The notes under the pieces were generated by a model. That model ran no database searches and was not told the DNA's origin. It was given only the letters and a program-made list of their open reading frames with translations. The position numbers and the translations under genes are program-made. From Paramecium pentaurelia (lineage: Eukaryota > Ciliophora > Oligohymenophorea > Peniculida > Parameciidae), in contig CAJJDO010000015.1 of the NCBI GenBank assembly GCA_905183005.1, positions 632,587 through 696,586 on the forward strand: DNA of 64,000 bases, in the 5' to 3' direction. Shown here piece after piece: positions 22,842 to 33,420 of the stretch (the stretch's first letter is position 1; each line of letters begins with the position of its first letter).

Positions 22842-24056
22842 ATGATAAAATATATATTTTCTATTTATTAGTTTTCAAGAAAAGTTCCATCTCAACTTGC
22901 CAAATAAGTTTATATGTAGAAGTTAAGAGAAGATGATGAATTTAAATAATTACTTAAGAAAGATTAACAAACATCTCTTAAACAAATATAAGGAGATAAC
23001 TATATGCCTGAACCTAAAAGAGGAGATTCAAGATTGCCAAGAGTTAAAGATAATCTAAAAGAAACAAATACACATATAACTGAATAGAAAAGAGTAAAAA
23101 TAATTACAATACGATAAGCTAGATTCAGCATTAAAATCTCTACAAGTTAAAGATGAGGATTCAAAAGCTGTAATTAAGAATGCATTGAAAGAGGAGTTCT
23201 TTCTTATGAAAAAGTTATCTGAAGAAAATGCTAAGATTGAAGAAGAGATGAAAGTTAAGAAGAGAAAGAAAGAATTGAAAGATATATTTAAATAAATTGA
23301 AGAGATGGATATATAACCTGATGATTAAAATGCAGAAGTATATAAATATCTTTAATATAATAGTAAATTCCTTATTTTAATAAATTATCAATGGAAGAGA
23401 AATATGAAAGAATTGCTGATTGGAATAAAAGATATGATGTTTTAGGGAAAGTAGATCCTTATCTTTTGTAAAGAGCAAGAACAAGTCAAAATATAGAGAA
23501 TTTTATATAAACTAATTTTGAAGAAAATTAAAAATATTTTGATTAAGTAAAAATAAAAGGAGGTGTATCTATTGGTGAGATTTTAACAAATAGAGCATGT
23601 ACAGTTGTTTGGATTTATATTAATTTTTTAGAAAAATTGGATAAAAAAGAATAAAATGAATATTTAGAGAAATTAAATAAGAATTCTAAATAATTGAGTT
23701 GGTAGATGTGTTAAGATTTAGGATTAAAATATGGACCAGATATTAGATTTAGTTTAAGTAGAAGAGAAGAAAAGGAAAATGAAATAAAAAAGGAAATGGA
23801 TGAAAATGCTAAGGAATTAGTTAAATAAGACTTGATTGAAAAATATTAAGCAGGTGAAATACCTAGAAAGATTAAAAAATCTAAATTTAATGAAATAGTT
23901 TAAGAATTAAAAGATAAGAAAATTTATCTCACTGGAAAAATTTCAAATTCTGAAATACCATCATCTAAAAGTAAAGCTGATGAAAAAGAAATCCATAATA
24001 AGAAAAGTAATTAAAATTAAAAATCATCTGCTGAAAAGTTTTGGGACTAACTTTGA
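22842..24056 (+). CDS. RbfA-like mitochondrial ribosome-binding factor, 387 aa
   Basis: Introns of 25 and 26 bp. The N-terminus (MIKYIFSIYQFSRKVPSQL) looks like a mitochondrial targeting sequence. A charged coiled region follows. About residues 210-280 resemble RbfA: GVSIGEILTNRACTVVWIYI, then LSWQMCQDLGLKYGPDIRF, matching the second half of the RbfA KH-like fold, where residues ending in P-x-[IL]-x-F precede the helix. RbfA helps mature the small-subunit rRNA. The N-terminal half of the fold is not obvious, so this stays a family-level inference. The tail is basic. Confidence 0.6.
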
Positions 24057-24132
24057 GTTTAAAATGAATGATTATATAACAATTTATTTAATGTTGAAAT
24101 ATGTTGTTTATATTTAAATTAATATTAAGGAA

Positions 24133-25482
24133 ATGAATTATGATTATATAGGGGCCATTAAAATTAAAGATGGACTATTTTTAGGAGATTAATTTGCTGC
24201 CTAGGTATTCTATAATGGTTAGATTAGGATCTTGAATTTATTGTTACAAACAAAGTTTCAAGAATTATTAACTGTGCATCTAAATAAATACCAAATCATT
24301 GGGAATCTATTGGCATTATTTATATGTCATTTCCATGGATGGATAATGATTAATAAGTAAGAAACCATTAATAAATCATTAGGTTATTTTATAATAGGAT
24401 GAAATAATAAATAATATAATGAAATTTGTAGATGATGCATTAAATAATGGAGAAAGTGTTATTATTTTATCAGTTAAAGGTCATAACCGATCAGTAGCAA
24501 CCTTATGTGTTTATTTTATGAAGAAATATAGATGGACTCTTTATAAAACTCTTTAATATATGCATAATAGAAGACCAGATTTAGAAATCAGAGCTCATTT
24601 CTTTAATTAGTTATTATCAATTGAAACAAGATTATAAAAATAAGGATATGGTGCAAAGACTTATAATTGGGATGAAATTTATACATAAGGTGAAAATGAT
24701 GAAATTGTACTTAGAAATACATACTTAAATTCTTAAGCATAAGGAGTAGCTGAATTTAAGGATCATGATCCAAAACCAAAGGAATCTAAGTTTATTATCA
24801 ATTATATTATATATTAGATTAAAATTTGCTGAAAAAGTTTCTATGTATATTCCACCTTATGATAAAGTTGTATTCTCTAAAACACGATCTTTAATTTAAG
24901 ATGCAAAACCAATTATAAAATTATCAGGTTCATCAAAATAAATTGATCCATCATTTTAATAATCAACTTAAAAATAATAATCTATCAATATTTAGGATTA
25001 ATCCAATTAATAACCTCAAAAAGATTCACAAAAATAGTCTCTTTAATAGATATAGCCTCCTTAACCTTAAAGACCTTAATCTTAAGGTACTCAACAATAA
25101 AGGTTAACCAAAAGTGATAGTGTTAAATCTGGATAAGTGCTTGATAATAATGTTGTTTGTATATCTTTTATTATATTCTATAGAACCATAAAGAGTTTAA
25201 ATGAATAATTTCATGGACTCAAGAGAATAATTTCTATAGAAGTCTTAATAATAAAATGGGCCTCGTAGACCATAAACTGCTCCTAATTAACTCAAAGCTC
25301 CAAGAGTTTAAACAACACCTTATAAAAGAAATACAAGTTCAGGTCAAAGATAAGAAGCTGGATCATAACCAAATTCATAATTTAAACCTATGAGATAAAG
25401 AGCATAATCTCCAAATTCTGCATATAATTCCTAAAATCCATATGTTCAAAGATAATTTAAAGCCAAAGCATGGAAAAAATGA
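24133..25482 (+). CDS. dual-specificity phosphatase-like protein lacking the catalytic Cys, 415 aa
   Basis: Four introns (23, 26, 28 and 25 bp). The first ~170 residues follow a DSP fold: IGAIKIKDGLFLGDQFAAQ, then IGIIYMSFPWMDND with the general-acid region, then the P-loop region IILSVKGHNRSVATL and the helix WTLYKTLQYMHNRRPD. Active enzymes have HCxxGxxRS; here the aligned residues are LSVKGHNRS, so both His and Cys are replaced while Gly, Arg and Ser remain. This predicts a pseudophosphatase that may still bind phosphate. The last ~180 residues are a Gln/Pro/Ser-rich low-complexity tail. Confidence 0.75.
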
Positions 25483-25601
25483 AGCTCTATTTAATCTATT
25501 TTTGTTTTGCTTATTTATTAAATTTTGAGAAATTATTATATATAAAACATATTAAAAATCTCTCACATCATTCAATTAATGTTAATACTATTTTATTTGA
25601 A

Positions 25602-26481
25602 ATGAATTTATCTAGATTTTACTCTCATCAGAATAAATTAAATCCAATCAAGTCAAAACGTAAATCTTTATAAAAGAATACATCTTATACTCCTTAAAAA
25701 CATAGATCTGTTACTTACAACAATAATGATGATCTTTTGAAACTAATCATTAATAATGATAACTTACTAGAAATAATTGAAAAAATATAGAAGTAACGAT
25801 AAGTTTAGAGGTTAGTTCAAGAGGCTAATTCTAATTCTATTTTGCCTTCCATTTCAAAAAATGAAAAAAATAATTAGAATTTGTATCCAAAATAGGATAG
25901 AAAACATAAGAGAGAAAGTATTCAATATACATTTTAAATGAATCCAAAAAACATTCCATATTATTAAGAGAACAAAATTTATGGAAAGTTTATTGAACCT
26001 ACTGAATATAAAAAAATAGATTATGAATCTATAAAAACTATGTATTTATATTTAATCATTGGATTTTAGAGAAATTGCTTTGTCTAAATAATTATAAGAA
26101 GAATTTGAATTATAAAATTAATTTAATTAAAACAAAGAAAGACCTTAACATGAATATTAATAATAATAAATGTAATCAATTGAAATACAATTTGATAAAC
26201 ATAAAAATTATCATTCATAAGTGACTTTAGATTCTGATGATTGTGATAAAATCTTTAATAAATAAACAAAAATAAACCAAACAGTCTCAAATATATTTAA
26301 ACTGAGATAATAAAATCAAGAATAAAATAATCTACCAAAAATAACTATGGATTTTTAAATGAAAGATGAATTTCAAAAATATTTAGATGTTAAATAATGT
26401 AATTAATGTATATAGAATATGGCTATCAATTAAAATTAATATATTAAGATGCCAAAAAATAAGAAGATTTTAAAATAATGA
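25602..26481 (+). CDS. hypothetical Gln/Asn-rich protein, 283 aa
   Basis: One 28-bp intron; the spliced frame is open. Begins MNLSRFYSHQNKLNPIKSKRKS, is basic and polar, and has helical Gln/Glu-rich stretches such as LSKQLQEEFELQNQF. Near the end a cysteine pair CNQC occurs. No domain recognised. It starts 119 bp after the pseudophosphatase stop; no functional link is implied. Confidence 0.55.
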
Positions 26482-26663
26482 AATTTAACTCTGATTTTTT
26501 TGAATAATATTCCTATTTCTTAATAATAATTCAATATCATTTATTAAAATTAATTACTTTACAACCTCCTATGATATTTTCAAATTTTGAATATTATATA
26601 TTTAATTATAATATAACATAATTTATCATATAGTTTTTAACTTATTAACTATTTAAAATCTAG
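26482..26663. other. intergenic upstream of a gene relic
   Basis: 182 bp of AT-rich sequence with no feature. Confidence 0.5.
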
Positions 26664-26926
26664 ATGTCTCGAGATATTTTTTTATTAATCCACAGAGCAT
26701 AGGATGTGAACTAATTCCTCAAACTTTTATCCAAAATACTACCATTTAACTGAATTTATCTGTGAAAATCTTTAGAGACACAAATTTAAAGGTAGAATTA
26801 ATTTTCAAGCAAGATATATATAGATCATACTTTGATGATAAATACTATTATAATGATTCAAAACAAAACTTTTCATTTAAATATGTAAGAATATAAGATT
26901 TAATTAAACTATATTTTAGATTTTGA
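26664..26926 (+). pseudogene. frameshifted protein-like relic
   Basis: From ATG at 26664 one frame reads MSRDIFLLIHRAQDVNQFL for 29 codons to TGA; the adjacent frame then continues for about 58 codons with protein-like content (VKIFRDTNLKVELIF, DKYYYNDSKQNF). No GT-AG intron joins them, so a small indel has probably broken an old gene. Ciliates with whole-genome duplications carry many such relics. I recognise no family. It could also be chance open frames, since TGA is rare here. Confidence 0.3.
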
Positions 26927-27324
26927 GGTATTTTATTACAGATTAATTAGTAATTTATTATTAAAGCGTATCATAAAATCTCTTATTGCTTTTGTTTAAG
27001 TTTAATTCTTTAATGTATTCTGTATATTTAAAAAGGTCAGTGCACTTAAATTATTTTATTCTTTAATTTCCTTTTAAATTAACAATCCAAATAGAAATAT
27101 GAATATACCACTGATATTATAAACCTTCAAACCTATTGGATGCTATTTTTTTTTAATTATTACATCTTCGAATAATTAATTGAAGCATTTATTAGGTTCT
27201 ATTATTTACATTCATCCATGATTCTCCTATAAATCATTATACTATTTGGCAATGCCAAACTTTATACCCACTAAATACTTAATTATTATTATATTATATG
27301 ATTCCTACAGTTTATATCAACATA
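26927..27324. other. intergenic upstream of tRNA
   Basis: 398 bp of AT-rich sequence between the relic and the tRNA gene; no further feature seen. Confidence 0.5.
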
Positions 27325-27396
27325 AGCAGGGTGGCGAAGTGGAATCGCGTTGGGCTCATAACTCAAAGGTCGGTGGATCGAAACCACTCTCTGCTA
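27325..27396 (+). tRNA. initiator tRNA-Met (CAT)
   Basis: 72 nt fold into a full cloverleaf: acceptor AGCAGGG pairs with CTCTGCT, the anticodon loop is CTCATAA (anticodon CAT) on a TTGGG/CTCAA stem, and the T arm is GGTGG-ATCGAAA-CCACT. The A1:T72 pair and the T loop starting with A (ATCGAAA rather than TTCGA) are hallmarks of the eukaryotic initiator, not the elongator. There is no intron. The internal A and B boxes for RNA polymerase III lie in the D and T arms. It is far more GC-rich than its surroundings. Confidence 0.95.
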
Positions 27397-27398
27397 TA

Positions 27399-27411
27399 TT
27401 TTTTATTTTTT
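27399..27411 (+). terminator. RNA polymerase III T-run terminator
   Basis: Two runs of six T separated by one A begin three bases after the tRNA 3' end. T runs of this kind end polymerase III transcripts. Confidence 0.75.
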
Positions 27412-28028
27412 CAAAGATAAATGTATAAATTAATCAATAATATAAATATAATTATTAATTAAATATATATATTTAAAAATATATTTTAATTATTCAAAAA
27501 GTATTAAGTAGTTCATTAATTGTGTTTTTCTTTTGAATTTTCAATTAATTAATTTATCCTAATTCTTTATCTAAAATTGAATTGAGAATATAAATAATAC
27601 ATTAATAATTTAACAAATTTGAATCACTTATTTAATAAAATACAAAGCAATTTTAACAAAACTTTTTAATATAAATTTTTTACAATAGATATATCGACAA
27701 AAATAAATTTAATAAAATGAAAAGATATTTAAGTATTCTTAATATTTCTAAAATCTGAAAACAGATAATATTTTAAAATTTAATCCTTATACTCTTTTAA
27801 TAATTGTAATTTATTAACAATATAAGAACCAATTATAAAATACTACTTTATAGATTGAAATAAATTTATATGATTTTCTAATATAAATTAATTTTTATTT
27901 CTATAGTATACTAATCTCAGAACTTTAATGTGCTTCATAATGTATCATAGAAATATGTTTATGATTGAAAAAATACCTTTGATCTAATTAATACATAAGT
28001 TAAGTAATTCTATATTTAGAATTAAGAT
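27412..28028. other. intergenic, AT-rich
   Basis: 617 bp without a recognisable gene, downstream of the tRNA. Confidence 0.5.
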
Positions 28029-28322
28029 TTGGAATTTTCATTTTTTTATAAATTTGTTAAATATAAACTTAAGTTAAATCAACATTCCTTAATCTTCCCT
28101 TTGATATTAGAATCCTCATCTATTAGGGAATTAGATGATTATTTAGGAGTTTCATATTTATCATCTTTTTCAAAAAGATCAAGATTCTTTATTCCTGAAA
28201 ATTTCTTAACCTAATTATATGATAAAGGAGATCCATTATCCAATTATGTGATGATTGCATCAAATTCAATTTTATTTTACACTCTTAAGTTGATAAAATT
28301 TCTATTCATTTATTTGTAATGA
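28029..28322 (+). pseudogene. possible coding relic
   Basis: A TGA-free frame has protein-like content: SSSIRELDDYLGVSYLSSF, then SRFFIPENFLTQLYDKG and NYVMIASNS. There is no ATG at its start and no intron that would attach it to the ATG at 27963, which is in another frame. I read it as a remnant exon or a gene with a missing start. Chance cannot be excluded. Confidence 0.25.
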
Positions 28323-28972
28323 ATTATTTAAAATATTGTTCTTAAAATAACATTATATTTATACATAATAAACTAAAATTAAAATCATATTAAAGTGATG
28401 CGAATATCTTATATTGTAATTATTTTGACAATAAATAAGTAATTTAAACTAAATTGAATAAAAATCAAGTATTGGTTAGGATTTTTTAAATATAATAAAC
28501 AGAAATATAATCAAATAGATTATACTTTATTTCTTGTATTTATTTTTATGATTAAAAAAGCATTATCGAAGATTCTTTTAATTTTACCAATCTTATTTTT
28601 TCATCTATATTAAACAAATGTTTGAGATATTTTATTATTCATAATTTAGAAAGTAATTTAAAATAAATGTTTTTTAAGAATTTTTAACTATAAATAAACA
28701 TTTCAATTAAGGATAATTTGGTTCTTATTTTAACTTTAATTATTTACATATTTGATATATCTAATTATTAAAATAAATACTTTATGATTGTTAATGCTAT
28801 TATATCTTTTTTTTTAATTCTTCGATTAAAATTTAATAATTTATTTTAAAAAATCAAAATGTCTAATTTATCTTTAAGATAAAATATATTATAAATTTTT
28901 ATTATTAATAATCATTATGAAATGAATAATACAAAATATTTAGTAATCAAAAAATAAATCTGGAAAATCATC
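28323..28972. other. intergenic, AT-rich
   Basis: 650 bp of very AT-rich sequence; nothing recognised. Together with the preceding stretch this is the longest gene-poor part of the window. Confidence 0.5.
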
Positions 28973-30458
28973 TCATTATTTCGATAAATGTTCCTTAAAA
29001 TGAACCTTTATAATTCCAACCCCTTAATGAATTTATAAATCATCATTCATTTCATCATCCAAATCATCAAAATCAGAAAATTTGATTGAATTAATTGGAT
29101 TGATTTTTTCTCTATTTTCAAGATCATCAAAATCTCTGAATTCTCTATTTTAAAATAATGGTCCTTGAAATTTAGATTCAAATGGTTATTTAATTAATGA
29201 AGATTCTCTGGAATAAGATTATTTAGAATTTTATCGAGATCTCTAAAAATTTCTAATATTATTTTTTGATACTATCGATGGAGCATAATTAAGAATCACT
29301 GAAGATTATTAAGAATTTTGATCTATTTGATAAGATTTACGTCTTTCACTTTTTTTCAAATCTGATATTTTGAGATAATCACTTTATAAATTTGATATAT
29401 CAATATCATTAAATGATTATTAAGCTTAATCTGAAGATTTAGTAGAACTAGTTTAATTGTCCATCCAATCAAATTTTCTATCAAAATTTATATTGTTCTA
29501 TTTAGCTATTTTTTAAAATAAATCTAATAAATATTTATAATCTGGTGTAGATGTGAATTTTAATTTGTAAACATAGTCTAAATATCTTTAAAATTCACTG
29601 GGTAATCCTTTACATAAATCTTTTAATTCTAATTCCATTTTGAATTTGCCAACTAACTTAATTTTCTCTTTATCTGATTATGATACGATATTCTACCATG
29701 GTACATTCCCTATATTTATATTTAATCATTTACCTCTTAATAAATAAATGAAAACGTATCCTAAACTTTCTAAATCATCCTTTCTTGATAATTCATAACC
29801 TTTATGAGCAGAAATACTTGCATATCTAGTTGTACCTATAAATGGCCTATTTTCTTAGAATTAACTAGATCAAATAATGATTAATACATATGCTAATTGT
29901 TATTACGAAATTTTTTAGATATACCAAAATCAACAATATAAACTTATTAAGAATCATTTCCTCTTCCCATTAATATATTTTCTGGCTTTATATCTCTATG
30001 AATAACACCCCTTAAAAATATTTTGATTTGATACCTTTTATGAATCTCTTCAAGAATTGTTAATAATTATTCAGCTAAGTTACACACAGTTTTTAGTGAC
30101 AGTTTCTTAAATTTCTTTTAAAAATGAGCTAAGTCTCTTCCAAGTAATTGCATAGCCATACAATTTTAATTATACTCATTTCCATACCAATATAACTTAG
30201 GAACACCTTAAAGTAATATTTAATTAATGTACCTGTTATTCCTCTAAGTTCTTCAATAATTTAAATTTCACGTTCTAAACTCATTAAATCTTTATTTTCT
30301 TTTTCCACTTTTATAGCAACATAATCCCTTGTTACTTTATCATGACAAATATAAACTACTCCAAAAGAACCTAAAAGGATTATTCACTTATTACCTTAAC
30401 TTAATTTTTCTCTTTGGACAAATCTGCCATAATAAATCCTGCCTTTGTCCTGATGCAT
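28973..30458 (-). CDS. casein kinase 1-like protein kinase, 454 aa
   Basis: Five introns (24, 26, 24, 23, 24 bp). The kinase domain fills residues ~10-285: glycine loop SQGSFGVVY, VAIKVEKE with the ATP lysine, VPKLYWYG, catalytic loop VIHRDIKPEN, IVDFGIS, then GTTRYASISAHKGYELSRKDDLESLGYV, which is diagnostic of the CK1 group (no APE motif). All catalytic residues are present. After it lies a Ser/Asn/Asp-rich tail of ~170 residues, likely regulatory and itself phosphorylatable. A second kinase of the same build lies at 54520-55944. Confidence 0.9.
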
Positions 30459-30795
30459 AGATTTTAATAAACAATAAATATATTAAATTTTCTTGAAGTT
30501 ATTATTTAGAAGATTTAATAAGCAAATTTTTAATCAAGAAATTTAGAGATTTTCAAGAGAACATTAATTTAATATTTTTTCATATTGTTTTAATAATGTC
30601 TTTTCAACATTTATAAATTGGCTCTCATTATTATTTCGTTGACTAACTCTCAATTTACTATATTTTTGGTTTATTATTTTCAGTAACATAACTTTTTATA
30701 AGATGTTATAAATTTTATTATTTATTATAGAATTAATCTTCAATTATTAGTTAATATTAATATTATATATATATAACATAGCTTCAAAAATAACG
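30459..30795. other. intergenic, AT-rich
   Basis: 337 bp between two minus-strand genes. A TA-rich run sits near 30760-30780. No gene seen. Confidence 0.55.
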
Positions 30796-32316
30796 TCATA
30801 CAAGTTTATTAGTTAAAATAGGATCAATATTTTCTTTTTATTTAGCCTTTTTTAAGCCATCTAATTCTGTTTTAACAACCATTAATTATTCTTAACTAAT
30901 ATGATATTGTTTATTAATTGATAAGAATTTGTTTTTCCAAATATCAATCTCTTCTAAATATTTTTTATGATTTTCTTCACATGATCTAGAAGTTTAATTT
31001 TCTAATTCTGTTAGTTTCTATTTTAGAATTTTATTTAATCTTTCTACTTCCATAACTAAAGTGACATTCTTCTTTTCAAGATCTCTAATAATTAATTTTT
31101 ATTCATTTTTAATTTATTTATTACAATTACAATCTTTTTACATACTTAATTCTCTTATCATTAAATCTTTTTATCTAAAAATTACATAATATAAATAATT
31201 ACTCTATAATTATTTACAATTTCTAGATTTAAGCTTTTTATTCATTTTAAACAGATGATTTAATCATTTAAGATAATTATACATCTTATTTTTATAATTA
31301 GTCTAGATAATATGTTTCAATTGCTTATTTTTCTTTTATTGCACTTTATTTTTCTTCTTTAAGATTTTAACAAATAACATTAGTTTAATTCAATTATTAT
31401 TATAAAATTGCAATCTATTAATTCAACTATTTAGCTATTTATATTTAACTTTCTAATTCAATTTTTAAACTTTTAATTTATTATTAATGTTCTTCAGTTG
31501 TAGAGACAATTTAATTTTTATCCTATAATGATTTGTTTTCTTAACTCAATAATTAGATTTAATTTTGATAAGAATCTATTAATTATTAATTATTTTCAAT
31601 TTCTTATTCTTTTTCTTTTTTATAAAATATGAATTCCTTTTAAACTAATTCAAATTTATTTTCTAATATTTAAATAAATTCATTAGCATTTTATTATTAA
31701 TTATTTTATAAAATATGTTCTCTCTATTTTTATATTTCTTCTTAATATCTCTTTATCTCATTTTATTAAAATCTTTAAAATTAAATAATTATTTTTACTT
31801 AATTTCTTTTTCTAATAAATATTCTTTTTCATTTCTCATTTCCTTCTCAAGATTATTCTTTTTCTAAATTTACTCTATACTCTCTTATAATACAATTATC
31901 TGTTATTTTTATGTATTATAATTATCTTATAAATAATTAAACTATTCCTCTAATCTCTAAACTTATTGTTAATATATTAATGAATCCTTTCTCTCAATTT
32001 GTAGTTTGAATTCTAAATTCTCTATAACTTATTATTATTATTTATTTCTCAATCTCTATTCATTTAACTCTACACAAATTTAACTCTACTAATCTAATCT
32101 ATAAAATTCAATATGTTTACCTTTTGCTTCCAATAATTCAGTTTCATAAACTTTTAACTTCTACCTTTATAAATCTCTATCTAATTCCCTGTTTATTTAT
32201 CTCAAAGGCTCTTCCATTGTATTTGCAAATGAAACAGCCCTTGTCTATGGAGATGGCTTGTTGTGTGTATAAAGTTTTTCTTAACTCTATCTAAGAGATC
32301 TTGAAGGTTTATACAT
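30796..32316 (-). CDS. coiled-coil protein, 488 aa
   Basis: Introns of 26 and 28 bp restore one open frame. After a short basic, Ser-rich head (MYKPSRSLRQSQEKL) nearly the whole protein is predicted coiled coil, dense in Glu, Gln, Lys and Leu (ENLRQ-like heptads such as LQDNYNTQKQQII, IRDLEKKNVTLVMEVERL). A CNCN motif interrupts it near residue 370. Such proteins in ciliates are often basal-body or cytoskeletal, but nothing specific is recognised. Confidence 0.7.
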
Positions 32317-32509
32317 AGTTTTTTATCAGTTAAATTAAATATTATAAAATTTATCCATCTTTTTTTTAATCAAAATAATCAATTTATGTTAATAGAATCA
32401 TCCTAATTAAATTAGTTATTTATTATTATACTCCTGAATATATAGTTTCATCGTTTCATTTTTCAAATATTATTATATAATCCAAATTTTTATAATTTAT
32501 TTACAGTAA
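32317..32509. other. intergenic
   Basis: 193 bp of AT-rich sequence at the head of a gene-poor kilobase. Confidence 0.5.
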
Positions 32510-33194
32510 GGAATATTGTATAAAGACTTTTCTGAATATCTTATAGGAATTAACCAAGATGAAATAAATACCACTATAAATTTAAAAGAATTCAAAAATG
32601 TATATGATCAATAGAATTATGAAGTTAATTGGTGGCAGAATATTAATGTTAATTCATCAGCAATTACTACTTTGGGTAAGTGATTGTTAATTAATAATAT
32701 AAGAGTATTGAAATAGAGATTACATGTTATACATACGATATTTTAATTATCAATAAAATGAATGGAATTTTAAGTCAACAATCTTTAAGATATTATGGAA
32801 GTAAAAATTAATTTGGGTTAATAAAACTAGAATAAATATTGAAATACAAAATTTTTAGTTATTAAGAATCTTTTTATCAAAACTATAATCAATTTTTAAA
32901 GGATTAGGTTAATAAGGAATTTTAGGTTTTTTTAAGGGTTAGGAATTGGAATGGTCTATTAAATAACAAATTCTTAGTTGAGATATTTTTATTTTAAATG
33001 TACTTTAAGAAATAGAAATTCATCCAAATTTTGTATGCTTCATTAGTTGGAATGGTTATAGATGTATTTATAAATCAATTAATACTCATATAATCTAAAA
33101 TGATATACTAAAACAGATTACCAAATTAAGAACTTATATATATCAAATCTTGACTTCAAAAAGATATAAATTTGGATTTTTAGGAGAAATATGA
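32510..33194 (+). pseudogene. decayed coding fragments
   Basis: Two separated stretches look protein-like: 32510-32683 (LYKDFSEYLIGINQDEINTT, then NYEVNWWQNIN) and 32982-33194 (QEIEIHPNFVCFISWNGYR, then KRYKFGFLGEI), each closed by TGA and not joined by plausible introns. Between them the frames are broken. The best reading is an old gene in decay; family not recognised. Low confidence because open frames occur by chance in this code. Confidence 0.22.
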
Positions 33195-33420
33195 ATAACT
33201 TCTAAATTAATTTGGATTATGATTATTAATTTTAAATAATGATTTTTGAGTACAATGTCCAAATGTTGAGAAGATTACAAATAATGTATAGTTAATGATA
33301 AATATATTTTGTTTGGAAGAATAAGAACTTTAGATTATACTAGGAGATAGTATACTAACAGTTAATACTTAACAAATAGGATATATATCATATAAAATAA
33401 ATATATAATTTATAATTTCT
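33195..33420. other. intergenic upstream of ACAD11-like gene
   Basis: 226 bp of AT-rich sequence, presumably with the promoter of the next gene. Confidence 0.5.
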
